The notes below the pieces were generated by a model, which saw nothing but the letters and a program-made list of their open reading frames with translations, was not told the origin of the DNA and ran no database searches. This document shows, piece by piece, positions 46,273 to 56,065 of a stretch of 64,000 nucleotides of DNA. The stretch is from Nonomuraea rubra (lineage in GTDB: Bacteria > Actinomycetota > Actinomycetes > Streptosporangiales > Streptosporangiaceae). Position numbers and translations under genes: made by a program. Position 1 is the stretch's first letter. Every line of letters begins with the position of its first letter. The stretch covers positions 6,555,001 through 6,619,000 of the forward strand of contig NZ_JACHMI010000001.1 in NCBI RefSeq assembly GCF_014207985.1, read 5' to 3'.

Positions 46273-47322
46273 ATGGGTGACGACCGATCCACCAGCAGCG
46301 AGCAGCCCGAACTATCCCCACACCACCGCGAGCACGACGTCCGCCACTACAGCGAGGACAACGTCGCCCTGCGTCTGGCCTGGGAGATGCGCCGCCGGGG
46401 CTGGTCACAAGAACGCATGGCCCAGGAACTCACCAACGCCGGCTGCCCCACCCACCAATCAGCCATCTCCAAGATCATCAACCCCAAGACCGACGGCAAC
46501 CGCCGCACCATCAGCGTCGACGAAGCCATCGCCATGGCCCGCGTCTTCGGCATCCCCCTGGAAGAACTCCCCCTCCCACCCGAAAGCGGCGAGGGACGCG
46601 ACCTGCACGACCTCACCCGGACCATCACCCACGAGGGCCGCAACACCACCCACCAGTACGCCCAGTACCTGCTCGCCTGGGCCCGCCTGCGCCACCGCCT
46701 GTCCAGCGACGACAGCCGCACCGCCTACGAGGACTTCCTGACCGCACGCAAGATCGACGCCGGCACGGCCCGGCACGCGATCACCTTCTGGCTCGATGCG
46801 TCTTCATGGCAGCACGCCACCACCGCCTACCAAACCCTGCACCACACCTTGCAAGCCATGGGCACCGGCCACGACCTGACCCCACCCACCCAGGACACCC
46901 GCGAACGCGCCAGCAGGGTGCCCGACCTCCTGCGACTGCGCGACCTGTTCACCTCAAGAATCCCCGGCACCCCGGCCCGGGTGGTCCCGGACCTCATCTA
47001 CCACTTCGCCGACCTCCTGGTCCGCACCGCCATGCTGGAAACCGCCGTCCCGGTCATCGACTCCTACGCCCGCGGCATCCCCCATCCGGCCGACGACGTC
47101 GTCGCCGAGATCGACCGCCGACTGCAGGAGATCGCCGACCGGAAACCGCACGACCGGGCCGACTACCTGGAAAGCCTGGCCGCCCGCATCGGGCTGCGGC
47201 ACCAGGGTGTCCAGCCGCAGGAGCCGGTGCTTGAACTGGCCGCCCAACTGGGCGTCCCCGCAGAGGACTACCGCGAGGCCAAGAAGATCAGTGAACGACA
47301 TCGAGAAACGGGGGTGAGATGA
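46273..47322 (+). CDS. XRE-family regulator of the integrative module
   Basis: 349 aa from the ATG at 46273 with GAGGAG upstream. Helix-turn-helix about residues 30-100 (LAWEMRRRGWSQERMAQELT, THQSAISKIINPKTDGNRRT, MARVFGIPLEELPLPP). The remaining 240 residues are helical and carry no known domain (FLTARKIDAGTARHAITFWL, VVPDLIYHFADLLVRTAM). The integrase begins 5 bases after its stop, so it probably controls integration or excision. Intact, unlike its three neighbours. Confidence 0.82.
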   Translation: MGDDRSTSSEQPELSPHHREHDVRHYSEDNVALRLAWEMRRRGWSQERMAQELTNAGCPTHQSAISKIINPKTDGNRRTISVDEAIAMARVFGIPLEELPLPPESGEGRDLHDLTRTITHEGRNTTHQYAQYLLAWARLRHRLSSDDSRTAYEDFLTARKIDAGTARHAITFWLDASSWQHATTAYQTLHHTLQAMGTGHDLTPPTQDTRERASRVPDLLRLRDLFTSRIPGTPARVVPDLIYHFADLLVRTAMLETAVPVIDSYARGIPHPADDVVAEIDRRLQEIADRKPHDRADYLESLAARIGLRHQGVQPQEPVLELAAQLGVPAEDYREAKKISERHRETGVR

Positions 47323-47326
47323 ACCC

Positions 47327-48864
47327 GTGATGACCGGCAACGGCTACAAACGCTGCAAATGCCGCCAAGACGGCCGCGAGCTCGGCGCCAGATGTCCCAA
47401 GCTGCGGCGTGCGAATGGCTCCTGGAACCCACATCACGGCACCTGGCATGGCAAGGAAGAAGTGCCGGCCGGACCCGACGGCAAACGCATCTACCTGCGG
47501 CTGGGCGGTTTCGCCACCGAGACGGAGCTGGTCGCCTTCTACGAAGCTGCCGGACGTCTGCTCGACATCCCCGAACCCGGCCCTGAGGGTCACGAGGCGC
47601 GGATGGAGATCCTCTCCATGGTCAAAGCGGCGCACAGGAAGAGAGCACCGCTGCCCGCTCACGAAGAACTGCAGCGCAAATTCCAGGCCGGACAGCCGTT
47701 GCGCTCCATCACCTTCGGCGAGTACTGGAACAGGTGGGTGGAGCGACGCCGACAGCTCAAGGACATCCGTAAATCCTCGTTGATCGTCTACCTCTGCCAT
47801 CATGACGTGCATTTCGGTGAAATCCTTGATCATGTTCGTCTGGATCGCATCTTCGTCTCCACCGTCGAGCGCGTCTTCACCCGCATCGACGAGAAGAACG
47901 CCGAGATTCTGGCCGCCCGCCGGTCCGAGGACCCCGACGTCCGCAAGTCCGTACGAGGACCCGGATCACCGGGCCCGCGTCAAAACAGCGAGTACAGGCC
48001 ACGATCAGAATCGTGCTGGCCGCCGTCATGCGCGAACACCTGGTCTCCTTCAATGCCGCCGCCCTGGTGAGCCTGCCTGCCAGCAAGAAGGCCAAGGGCA
48101 TGGTGTGGACCAAACCCCGGGTGGAGGCATTCAACCGAGCGTTCCGCGAACGCCTGCAGGCGGCATTCGCTGACCCCGACCACCCACCCGCTTCTGCCAT
48201 TCACATATGGACGCGAAGCGAGCTGCGCCCGTCCCCCGTCATGATCTGGACACCGGCCCAGCTCGGCGCGTTCCTCGACCACGCCGCCACCGACCGGCTG
48301 TATGCCTTGTTCCACCTGATCGCCTTCCGCGGACTACGCCGCGGAGAGGCGTGCGGCGCCCGCTGGATCGATCTCGACTTCGATGAGGGAGTGCTAGCGG
48401 TGGCCAAGCAGCTCACCGTCGTCGACGGCCGAATCGAGGAGAGCGATCCGAAAACCGAATTCTCCGATGGGGTGGCAGCCCTCGACAAGGGGACTCTTGC
48501 CACCTTGCGCTCGCACCGCCAACGCCAGCTCGCGGAGAAGCAGCACTCGGGCCATGCCTGGCAGGACAGCGGCCGGATCTTCACCAAGCAGGACGGCTCA
48601 AATCTCCACCCGCACCGGGTGAGCAGACACTTCGAACGGCTTGCGTTCTCCGCTGGTCTGCCGCCGATCCGGCTGCACGACCTGCGCCACGGCGCGGCCA
48701 CGCTCTCACTCGCCGCGGGCAACGACATGAAGATCACCTCAGCGATGCTGAGGCATGCCAGCCTCGCAACCACTTCCGACCTCTATACTGCAGTGCTACC
48801 CGAGGTGGCCCATGCGGCGGCCGAAGCGAGCGCTGTTTTGGTACCCCGGACGACTCCGATGTAA
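47327..48864 (+). pseudogene. int: Tyrosine integrase (AICE/phage type) with one frameshift
   Basis: GTG at 47327 (ATG at 47330 possible). The N-terminal part has the actinobacterial arm-binding look (YKRCKCRQDGRELGARCPKL, RIYLRLGGFATETELVAFYE). The core-binding part starts EYWNRWVERRRQLKDIRKSS. One base is missing near 47956; the next frame continues RTRITGPASKQRVQATIRIV. The catalytic residues are all present: FRGLRRGEACGARW (Arg), RLHDLRHGAATL (His-x-x-Arg), MLRHASLATTSDLYTAVL (His and Tyr). About 511 codons when corrected. Confidence 0.8.
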
Positions 48865-49507
48865 GCGTCCTTGACCGACGGTCTCCCCTCGGTCTCCCCC
48901 GCCCATACCGCCGCCTTGATCGGCTGTCCAGGGTCGACGAACGGCCAGGTCAGGAGCCTGATCACAGGGCTCGTCGGAAGGGTTCATGGTCCCTTTCTAC
49001 AGACAACCAATCCATATCCAGGACACTACAATGAAAACCGTTGTCGTTTCCAATCGAGCCGCATGATGGGCAACGCCACAGCCGCACCCAGGAAGGTCAC
49101 GGCCACCAAACCTGCCCTGAGCAGGCCATCGATCCGGTCCCGCTCGGGCCTCACACACTGTCCTCAGCCCGAACGGGTCAGAGCACCTCGACGCCGAACC
49201 ATGCCGAACGGTGTCCCCACGCACGCGCCGAGCCGGGGATGTTCACGCCGTCCGGCCCCCCTGCGGTTTCCCCCGTCCGGCCGATCCCCGCTGTACAAGC
49301 CTCCTCTCCGGCTGCACCGCATGGTGGATGCACTCGCCTAGCGCCTCAGTGGAGCCCCTTCGCGCGAACTGGGGAAGCGCTCCTGGACCACCACCCAGCA
49401 GGAGGACGACAGCGGACCGCCCTTCAGTACGTTGCGGCATTGCGCCTGCCGATGATTCGCCCGCGATCGTTGATCAGGCCCGGGGCGGGACACAGTGGTG
49501 CCGAGCA
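48865..49507. other. Region downstream of the integrase without a supported gene
   Basis: Likely place for an attachment site, but no tRNA remnant was recognised. At 49032-49052 an imperfect dyad TGAAAAC-N7-CGTTTCCA resembles Zur boxes of actinomycetes; no zinc-regulated gene follows. Open frames here lack motifs. Confidence 0.35.
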
Positions 49508-49655
49508 CACGGGCACCTTGATACCGAGCATGGTGAGCTCTCCGTGGGCCCGCCGATGGCCCCAGCCGGGGTTCTCTCCGACCAGCCGCAGGATGAGAGC
49601 GCGGATGGAGCGGACGTGGGCGGGCGCCCGGGCCGCTTCGGTCGGCAGGTGAGGT
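49508..49655 (-). pseudogene. rve-type transposase N-terminal fragment
   Basis: LAYLTCRPKRPGRPPTSAP, then after one frame shift IRALILRLVGENPGWGHRRA and HGELTMLGIKVPV: the helix-turn-helix linker of IS481-like integrase-core transposases. No catalytic part. It abuts the end of the gene at 49688. Confidence 0.5.
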
Positions 49656-49687
49656 AGGCCAGGCGACGCGACTGCCCTCGAACCGCC

Positions 49688-50827
49688 TCACTCAAGCCTT
49701 CGAGCTATGCGGCCCACCTCGGGTGGCGGCGGGAGACGTGGCATCGCCGTGAACATGCCCTCGTCTCCGGAGGTGCTGAAGAGGCCCCGTTCGGTGCCGT
49801 AACGGATCGCCCCGCGAATCTCCTCTTCTGTTGCCAGTAACTGATGGGAGAGCTCCTCTAGCGTTGCCGAGACGGTGCAACCCGGGCTCCACACCGCAAC
49901 GGCGGCCAGGTCGGCGGCGAATGAGGTGTAGCGATGGAATGCGTCCTGGCGCCGGATCATGGTCACTTGTTCGTCTGGCAGGCGCAGTACTTCCTCAACA
50001 TACGGTGAGCGTGCGGGGGGATGATAGCGGGTCACCTCGGCGGAGGTTTCAGCGATCACAAGGCCGGCCGCCACCAAGAGCTGGAGCAACTCCTGCCGTG
50101 TGGCCGGTGCGGGCACACCCAGTTGGACGGCGTAGTCCGACAGATCCTCAGAGAGAGGGGCGCTCCAGTCGCCTGAGCTGCTGGACCATGGCTGGTAAGC
50201 GGCGGCGATCTGTTCCTCGGTGGCGTCACCGGTGGTGGCTGCGACCTGGACGGCGTGCAGCACCTCCTGACATGGGAGCCCGAGAACAGCCTCCCAGCCA
50301 GTACGCCCGGACCGTACGGCGGGCTGGCTCCGCGCTAACCAGCGGGGAGGCTGAGGAGTCCCGGGAGCCGCCCAGAACTGCATCCGCCAGAGATCACCCT
50401 CCGATGCTTCGAATCCGGGGATCTCCGGCGGAGTCCTGCGGCAGGAGACGCGGACTCGATACATTCCCGGCGCTCCGAGCCGGAGCGGTCTGTCTGCGTA
50501 GTTTTCGCCGTAGAGCACGGTCGTCAGCATGACGGAACCGGTGTTGGCGTAGTACGGAGTCTCAACCACGTCGTGCCAGGCGTCGTCTGCAGGAGGAGGA
50601 CCGTGATGCGCCTCCAAGCGCACATGATGGCGGGCGTCGCGAGCCGACGCCTGTAACCATCCATCGCCCGCCTTGGCGATGGTACCGCCAGGCTGCGCGT
50701 CCACCGCGTGCTCGTCGAGCAGGGGCAGCCCCGGTCGCGATCTGGATGCCGGATCGACGCCATGAGTGTCCCTGACGACGATCGTTCCGTACTCGGGCCA
50801 ATGATCCCCTACGGCGATGATCCTCAC
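49688..50827 (-). CDS. Hypothetical protein with C-terminal winged-helix-like domain
   Basis: 379 aa from a GTG at 50827 (VRIIAVGDHWPEYGTIVVRD). The first 150 residues are beta-rich (VVETPYYANTGSVMLTTVLY, LRLGAPGMYRVRVSCRRTPP, DLWRMQFWAAPG), faintly like immunity/ComJ-type sandwich proteins. A middle helical part (LPCQEVLHAVQVAATTGDAT) and a C-terminal part with repeated small-domain patterns (LEELSHQLLATEEEIRGAIR) look DNA- or protein-binding. Soluble, no signal. No family was named with confidence. Confidence 0.65.
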   Translation of the reverse strand: MRIIAVGDHWPEYGTIVVRDTHGVDPASRSRPGLPLLDEHAVDAQPGGTIAKAGDGWLQASARDARHHVRLEAHHGPPPADDAWHDVVETPYYANTGSVMLTTVLYGENYADRPLRLGAPGMYRVRVSCRRTPPEIPGFEASEGDLWRMQFWAAPGTPQPPRWLARSQPAVRSGRTGWEAVLGLPCQEVLHAVQVAATTGDATEEQIAAAYQPWSSSSGDWSAPLSEDLSDYAVQLGVPAPATRQELLQLLVAAGLVIAETSAEVTRYHPPARSPYVEEVLRLPDEQVTMIRRQDAFHRYTSFAADLAAVAVWSPGCTVSATLEELSHQLLATEEEIRGAIRYGTERGLFSTSGDEGMFTAMPRLPPPPEVGRIARRLE

Positions 50828-51034
50828 GTATCGACCGTAACGGTCAAGTGGCCGACACGTGAAAGCGTTCGCGTTGATCTCGTTCCGCAACCGCTGACCG
50901 ACCGGCAGCAGGCGATCGATGTGCCGGGGCTGCTCGCCGAGTACTTGGAGGCGACCGCCAGCACTGGGCCCGCAGAGCTTCGCGCGGCCCAGCGGGAGGG
51001 CTGGGTGATCCGCCGCGGGGCACCCTGGTCGTAG
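50801..51034 (+). CDS. Possible small hypothetical protein
   Basis: 77 codons from an ATG at 50801, overlapping the divergent start at 50827. The C-terminal part (RQQAIDVPGLLAEYLEATAS, AQREGWVIRRGAPWS) reads like coding sequence. The start and its reality are uncertain. The 50-odd bases before the ATG show no strong ribosome site. Confidence 0.3.
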   Translation: MIPYGDDPHVSTVTVKWPTRESVRVDLVPQPLTDRQQAIDVPGLLAEYLEATASTGPAELRAAQREGWVIRRGAPWS

Positions 51035-51170
51035 GCGGGCGAGGCGCCCCGAGTTGACCGGGGATCCGCGCCCCACGGCCCGCTGCCGGCGTGTCGCTGC
51101 TACCCGATACGATCCTGCCCGTCCGGTCGAACGGCGGGATCCGTGGCAACAGACAAGGGGACGGGCCCAG

Positions 51171-51800
51171 ATGTCGGATTCCATGTGGCCAGTGCTGAGT
51201 GATGCCGAGCGCGACCAGTGGGATGCCGTCCCGCTGGTCGGGGTCGGGCCGCTGCTGTTCGGCATGACCCGCGGTCAGGTCGACGCCGCCTTGGACTACC
51301 TGCCCACCGTGAGCGGCGGCGACTTCGCCTCGTACAGCTCGCCCCAGATCTGGGGAGACAGGCTCACGGCGTACTTCCGCCCCGCGACTGAGGACGACAC
51401 ACCTCCGGACGCGCCGGGGCGCGCCGTCCCGGGCCAGATCGACGACGGCCACGAGTACTGGCCTGGGCAGAGGTTCGGCGGGGTGCTGGCCGCGGTTGCG
51501 ATCGATGCCCGGGTCGGGCCCCAGGTGCGGTGGGACGGGCTGGCGCTGACCGGGCAGGTGCCGTCCGTGACCGACGACGCGCTGTACGCCCGAGTCAAGG
51601 AGCGGGGCCTCGACCAGGAGATCCGCATCTCGCAGGCCGGCGACTACAGCTACGTGGACGTCGGGATCCTGCTGCGTGTCCAGCGTGCCGGGGACATCCT
51701 CCTCACCCGGCCGGTGTTCGCTGCCCCGGCGTGGACCGATCGCCTCGGCGACACCTCCGAAGGCCCGCTGCCGCCCCAGGAATGGCACACCCATGCGTGA
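51171..51800 (+). CDS. Hypothetical soluble protein
   Basis: 209 aa from the ATG at 51171 with AGGGGACGGG upstream. Features: [20 protein letters not shown] near the N-terminus, a pattern seen in small proteins of immunity or toxin loci; [33 protein letters not shown]; and [20 protein letters not shown] with VFAAPAW near the end. No signal peptide or membrane segment. A 31-codon frame (51793-51888) overlaps its stop and may be a shadow. Confidence 0.6.
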   Translation: MSDSMWPVLSDAERDQWDAVPLVGVGPLLFGMTRGQVDAALDYLPTVSGGDFASYSSPQIWGDRLTAYFRPATEDDTPPDAPGRAVPGQIDDGHEYWPGQRFGGVLAAVAIDARVGPQVRWDGLALTGQVPSVTDDALYARVKERGLDQEIRISQAGDYSYVDVGILLRVQRAGDILLTRPVFAAPAWTDRLGDTSEGPLPPQEWHTHA

Positions 51801-52210
51801 CGTCCCCGGAGCCACGCGCAAGGCGTTCCGCACGTACGCCGGCCGCATCGCCGCCGCCCTCACGCAGGCGGCAGGGCGGCGTGCGTGAGCACCGCGGTCA
51901 CAGCAGGTCGTGGCGTCCGAGTTCGCGGTCGGTGGGCAGGAACTCGGCAGGGACACCGTGGCCGCACAGTGGGTGGCAGTCGCCGGGAGGATGCCGGATT
52001 CTCGCGCGGAGGCGTGACCTTGCGCCGTCGCGCGCCGGACGCTTCACGGCCGGGGAGCTGACGGCAACGAGCCTGTTCGGCAGCGTCGCGTCGAACTTCG
52101 GAGACATGTCTGCCGCCCATGAGATCGCCCTGGGCTTGGTTGCCGTGATGAGCGGAGCCCGCCGCAGCCTCTGCCTGTACCGCGTCACAACCAGCCACGA
52201 CGGCTCTGAG
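51801..52210. other. Stretch without a complete gene
   Basis: Probably the ruins of the gene whose end is at 52342. A minus-strand frame ending near 51898 ([19 protein letters not shown]) also looks like a leftover gene end. Confidence 0.35.
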
Positions 52211-52342
52211 CAGGTCTCCGACACCGAGCTGCGCACCTCCGCGTTCCGCTCGACAGTGCTGCGCCAGGCCCTGCTGTCGTACCTGTTCGGGACGGTCATC
52301 GTCGCCCTGACCATCAACCTCGTCGCGGGCCTGGGCCGATGA
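52211..52342 (+). pseudogene. DUF1345 membrane protein C-terminal fragment
   Basis: [20 protein letters not shown] then [20 protein letters not shown] matches the last part of DUF1345 proteins (a QVSD motif followed by the final membrane helix). The upstream part in the same frame does not match. The stop overlaps the ATG of the next gene (ATGA). Confidence 0.5.
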
Positions 52343-52776
52343 CCGCGCCGACGGTACGCGCGAGAGGGTTCCAGCTAGCGGGAATGCCCCGCGCCCTGCC
52401 GGGGTGGGAGCCTGGGGAGGTGGAGTTGCGCTGCCTGATCGTCGATGACAGCCGGCGGTTCGTGGAGGCCGCGAGCCGGCTGCTGGAGCTGCAGGGCGTC
52501 CAGGTCGTCGGCACGGCCGAGACCGGAGGCCAGGCGTTGGAGCTGGCCTCGGCACTTCGGCCTGACGTCGCGCTGGTCGACGTCGGGCTGGGCGAGGAGA
52601 GCGGCTTCGACGTGGCCGGCCGCCTGGAAGCCGTCCCGGTCATCATGATCTCGACCCAGGACGCCGACGACTTCGCCCAGCTCGTGGAGGCCAGCCAGGC
52701 GGTCGGGTTCCTGCCGAAGGCGCGGCTGTCGGGGCCGGCGATCCGCGAACTGCTCAGCGGGCATCGAGGAAGGTGA
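52339..52776 (+). CDS. Stand-alone receiver-domain response regulator
   Basis: 145 aa from the ATG at 52339, or about 117 from a TTG at 52426 preceded by GGGGAGG; the shorter form fits a bare receiver better. [40 protein letters not shown] (phospho-acceptor Asp), [16 protein letters not shown] and [13 protein letters not shown] (Lys). No output domain. Its 3' end overlaps the converging regulator gene by 23 bases. Probably a phosphate relay or sink within this two-component cluster. Confidence 0.85.
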   Translation: MTAPTVRARGFQLAGMPRALPGWEPGEVELRCLIVDDSRRFVEAASRLLELQGVQVVGTAETGGQALELASALRPDVALVDVGLGEESGFDVAGRLEAVPVIMISTQDADDFAQLVEASQAVGFLPKARLSGPAIRELLSGHRGR

Positions 52777-53407
52777 GCACGGCCAGCACCCGGCGGTGGT
52801 CGTCGTCGGCCTCGGTCAGGCCCAGCTTGGTGAGAATGCTGCGCACGTGCTTCTCCACCGTGCCCTCGGTCACCCACAACCGGCGGGCGATGCCGGCGTT
52901 CGAGCGGCCCTCGGCCATCAGCGACAACACCTCGCGCTCGCGCGTGCTGAGCGCGTCCAGCGGGTCGTTACGGCGTCGCGCCGACACCAGCTCCTGGACC
53001 AGTGCGGGGTCGACGACCGAGCCGCCCCTGGCGATGCGCAGCGCCGTGTCGACGAAGTCCTCCACGTCGGTCACCCGGCTCTTGAGCAGGTAGCCGATCC
53101 CGCCGCCGCTGGCCAGCAGCTGCATGGCGTGCTCGGCTTCGGCGTGTGCCGACAGCACCAGGATGCCCACCTCGGGGTGCCGCTCGCGGATCTGCGCGGC
53201 GGCTCGCAGCCCCTCGACCGTGTTGGTGGGCGGCATCCGGATGTCAACGATGGCCAGCTCCGGCCGCCGCTCGCGGACCAGGTCCAGCAGCTGGACGGCG
53301 TCGCCGGCCTGCCCGACCACGTCCAGGCCGGAGCGCGCGAGGAGGCTGGCGAGCCCCTCGCGCAGCAGCACGTCGTCGTCAGCGAGAACCACCTGCGTAT
53401 CGGCCAT
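52754..53407 (-). CDS. NarL/LuxR-family response regulator
   Basis: 217 aa. Receiver: VVLADDDVLLREGLASLLAR, LAIVDIRMPPTNTVEG (Asp), ILVLSAHAEAEHA, YLLKSRVTDVEDF (Lys). LuxR output domain: LSTREREVLSLMAEGRSNAG, LWVTEGTVEKHVRSILTKLG. ATG at 53407; it is divergent from the kinase at 53451, with only 43 bases between, so both promoters overlap and co-regulation is likely. Confidence 0.93.
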   Translation of the reverse strand: MADTQVVLADDDVLLREGLASLLARSGLDVVGQAGDAVQLLDLVRERRPELAIVDIRMPPTNTVEGLRAAAQIRERHPEVGILVLSAHAEAEHAMQLLASGGGIGYLLKSRVTDVEDFVDTALRIARGGSVVDPALVQELVSARRRNDPLDALSTREREVLSLMAEGRSNAGIARRLWVTEGTVEKHVRSILTKLGLTEADDDHRRVLAVLTFLDAR

Positions 53408-53450
53408 GTCGGCATTATGGGACCTTGTCCCCGATCGGTACACTCCGGGC

Positions 53451-54881
53451 ATGCACGATGGCCGGTCAGGCGCGGTCAGGAACGATCCAGGCCGCGGTCT
53501 CACCCTCCGCACCGTGACGGCCGGCGCCGTGCTGGCGCTGATCGTGGGCGCTGCCTTCGCCGTCCTGCTGGTCTCGATCGGCGACCTGCGTGAGGCCTGG
53601 CGTCGCGAGCAGCGCTCCGCACAGGTCCTGACGACGGCCAACCGGCTGGAACGTCTGATCATCGACATGGAGACGAGCCAGCGCGGGTTCGCCCTCACCG
53701 GCCAGGAGAGCTTCCTGCAACCGTGGCAGGCGGCCGTCGGGGCCTTCCCCGGGCAGGCGAGCGAGCTGGAGCGGCTGGTGGCCGACGACCCCGCCCAGCA
53801 CGAGCTCGCCCGGAGGATCGAGGCGGAGGGCACGTCGTACATCGACGCCTACTCCGTCCCGCTGGTGCGGGCCATGCGCAGTGACCGGGCCGTGGCGAGG
53901 GCGGCCGAGACCGCGGAGGGCAGGCGCCGGGTGGACACGATGCGCGGGGAGTTCGACGCGCTGGTGGCGGTCACCCTGTCCGCGGCCCGGACCGAGCAGC
54001 GCCAGTCCGACACGGCGGCCCTGCGCGCCATCACCAGCGGCGTGGCCGGGCTGATCGCGTCGGTCGCCCTGATCGGGGCCTACTCCCTCTACCTGGCCCG
54101 CGCGGTGGTCACCCCGGTGCGGCGGCTCGCCGGGGCCACGCGGCAGCTGGCCGACGGCGACCTGCGGGCCCGGGTGCCCGAGCGCGGGATCGGCGAGATC
54201 CGGGTCCTGGAGCGCGGCTTCAACACGATGGCGGCCACGCTGGACGGGCAGCGGGAAGAGCTGGCCGCCTCCCGCTCGCGCATCGTCACCTCCGCCGACC
54301 AGGCCCGCCGCCGCATCGAACGCGACCTGCACGACGGCATCCAGCAGCGGCTGGTCTCGCTCGTGCTGGACGTGCGCACGACCCAGGCGACGCTGCCGCC
54401 GGACCGTCCCGACCTCGCCGAACCCCTCGACCGGCTCGCCGACGGGCTCGGTGAGGCCGTGGACGAGCTGCGCGAGATCTCCCGCGGCATCCACCCGGCG
54501 ATCTTGAGCGAGGCCGGGCTCGGCCCGGCGTTGAAGACCCTCGCGCGCCGCAGCCCGGTGCCGGTCGAGCTGGACGTGAACGTGCCGGGCCGGCTGCCGG
54601 AACCCGTCGAGGTGGCCGCCTACTACGTGGTCTCCGAAGCGCTCACCAACACCGCCAAACACGCCCAGGCCGCGACCGTGACGGTGCGGGCGTGCCTGGA
54701 GGAGGGGACGTTGCGGCTGCGGGTGAGCGACGACGGCGTCGGCGGCGCCACGTCCGGTACGGGCTCGGGACTGCTCGGGCTGGCCGACCGCGTCGAGGCG
54801 CTGGGCGGCACGGTCACTGTCGACAGCCCGCCCGCCCAGGGCACCACCCTGCACGCCGATCTGCCGGTCACCGGAGGCTGA
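53451..54881 (+). CDS. CHASE3-domain sensor histidine kinase
   Basis: 476 aa. First membrane helix TAGAVLALIVGAAFAVLLVS. CHASE3 sensor about residues 45-185 (LERLIIDMETSQRGFALTGQ is its hallmark). Second helix AGLIASVALIGAYSLYLA. HAMP about 210-265 (VTPVRRLAGATRQLADGDLR). HisKA_3 with the phosphorylated His in RRIERDLHDGIQQRLVSLVL. ATPase domain with YYVVSEALTNTAKHAQA and GSGLLGLADRVEALGG. ATG at 53451. The natural partner is the divergent NarL-type regulator at 52754. Confidence 0.95.
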   Translation: MHDGRSGAVRNDPGRGLTLRTVTAGAVLALIVGAAFAVLLVSIGDLREAWRREQRSAQVLTTANRLERLIIDMETSQRGFALTGQESFLQPWQAAVGAFPGQASELERLVADDPAQHELARRIEAEGTSYIDAYSVPLVRAMRSDRAVARAAETAEGRRRVDTMRGEFDALVAVTLSAARTEQRQSDTAALRAITSGVAGLIASVALIGAYSLYLARAVVTPVRRLAGATRQLADGDLRARVPERGIGEIRVLERGFNTMAATLDGQREELAASRSRIVTSADQARRRIERDLHDGIQQRLVSLVLDVRTTQATLPPDRPDLAEPLDRLADGLGEAVDELREISRGIHPAILSEAGLGPALKTLARRSPVPVELDVNVPGRLPEPVEVAAYYVVSEALTNTAKHAQAATVTVRACLEEGTLRLRVSDDGVGGATSGTGSGLLGLADRVEALGGTVTVDSPPAQGTTLHADLPVTGG

Positions 54882-54974
54882 CCGGGATCCCGGGATTCCA
54901 GCCAGCCGGTAGCCGGGATGGCCGCTGGCCGGGGCGACACCGCGGCGGGGCCCGCGGATCCTGAAGGGGAAGCC

Positions 54975-55973
54975 TTGAGCACTCCCCGGAAGGAGCCCGC
55001 GGTGAAGTCACACCCGGCAGTTTTCCCTGATGTCGCATTCGTCCACGAGCCCAGAGCGCGACACTCCGGCCCGAGCTGGGTCCGGATCCTCCTCGGAGGG
55101 CTGGCTCTGTGGGTGGCGACCGTGGTGGTCACGTTCGTCACCGGCAACGTCAACCTGGTGCCGACGATCATCCTGGTGGGCAGTTTCCTGGTCCCCGTCA
55201 CGTTCGTCGCGTTCGCGTTCCGGCGCGCCGACGCGGTGATCACCACCCAGCGCATCTTCTCCGCGTTCGTGTACGGCGGCGTGCTCGGCGTTCTGGGCGC
55301 CTCGATCCTGGAGTCGGCGCTGCTGACGAACATGTCGAGCTGGGGCTACCTGGCGATCGGGGCGATCGAGGAAGGCGTCAAGCTGGCCGCGCTCTGGCTG
55401 CTCGCCCGCCGGCTGCCCTTCTACACCCCGCGCGACGGCATGGTGCTCGGCGCGGCGGTGGGCTTCGGCTTCGCCGCGTTCGAGAGCGCCGGGTACGCCT
55501 TCAACGCGCTGTTCACCTCGAGCGGCGGCCTGTCGCTGCTCAATCTCGTCGAGACCGAGGCCCTGCGTGCGGTGCTCGCCCCGGTCGGGCACGGGTTGTG
55601 GACCGCGCTGCTCGGCGGCGTGCTGTTCGCGGCCGCGGCGCGCAGCCGCGGCGGCCGGCCCCGGCCGGACCTCCCGCTCCTCGGTTGGTACGCCGTCGTG
55701 GTCCTGCTGCACGCCCTGTGGGACGCCGCGCAGACCATCGCGGTGTGGCTGACCCTGCTGGTGACCGGCACCCCGGCCCAGTGGGTGGCGATCATCCGGC
55801 TCGGGCAACTGCCCGGCGTCACCCAGACCCAGGTCCACCTGTTCACGACGCTGAACTGGGGGCTGCTGATGGCCGACGGGCTGATCGGGATGGCCCTGCT
55901 CCTCGTACGCTGGGTCCGGCTCGGCAGGGGACGCGCGACCGCGCCCGTCCCGCTGACCGGCAGCCTGCGGTGA
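54975..55973 (+). CDS. prsW: PrsW-family intramembrane metalloprotease
   Basis: 332 aa from a TTG at 54975 with AAGGGGA at good spacing; upstream starts would add unlikely sequence. About nine membrane helices. Family motifs: IGAIEEGVKLAALWLLAR (EExxK), VGFGFAAFESAGYAF, VGHGLWTALLGGVLF and VLLHALWDAAQTIAVW with the metal-binding His residues. PrsW proteins cut within membrane proteins, classically an anti-sigma factor in Bacillus; the target here is unknown. It follows the sensor kinase by about 90 bases on the same strand and may be cotranscribed. Confidence 0.9.
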   Translation: MSTPRKEPAVKSHPAVFPDVAFVHEPRARHSGPSWVRILLGGLALWVATVVVTFVTGNVNLVPTIILVGSFLVPVTFVAFAFRRADAVITTQRIFSAFVYGGVLGVLGASILESALLTNMSSWGYLAIGAIEEGVKLAALWLLARRLPFYTPRDGMVLGAAVGFGFAAFESAGYAFNALFTSSGGLSLLNLVETEALRAVLAPVGHGLWTALLGGVLFAAAARSRGGRPRPDLPLLGWYAVVVLLHALWDAAQTIAVWLTLLVTGTPAQWVAIIRLGQLPGVTQTQVHLFTTLNWGLLMADGLIGMALLLVRWVRLGRGRATAPVPLTGSLR

Positions 55974-56065
55974 CCGCGGCTTCGCCATCGCAGACGGCGG
56001 TTTGCGGCCGGGCCCGTCAAGGATCGGGGGAACGGCTGAGCGTAGGGGCTGTCGCAGGCGCATCT
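55974..56065. other. Short gap between converging genes
   Basis: No gene seen. Confidence 0.4.
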
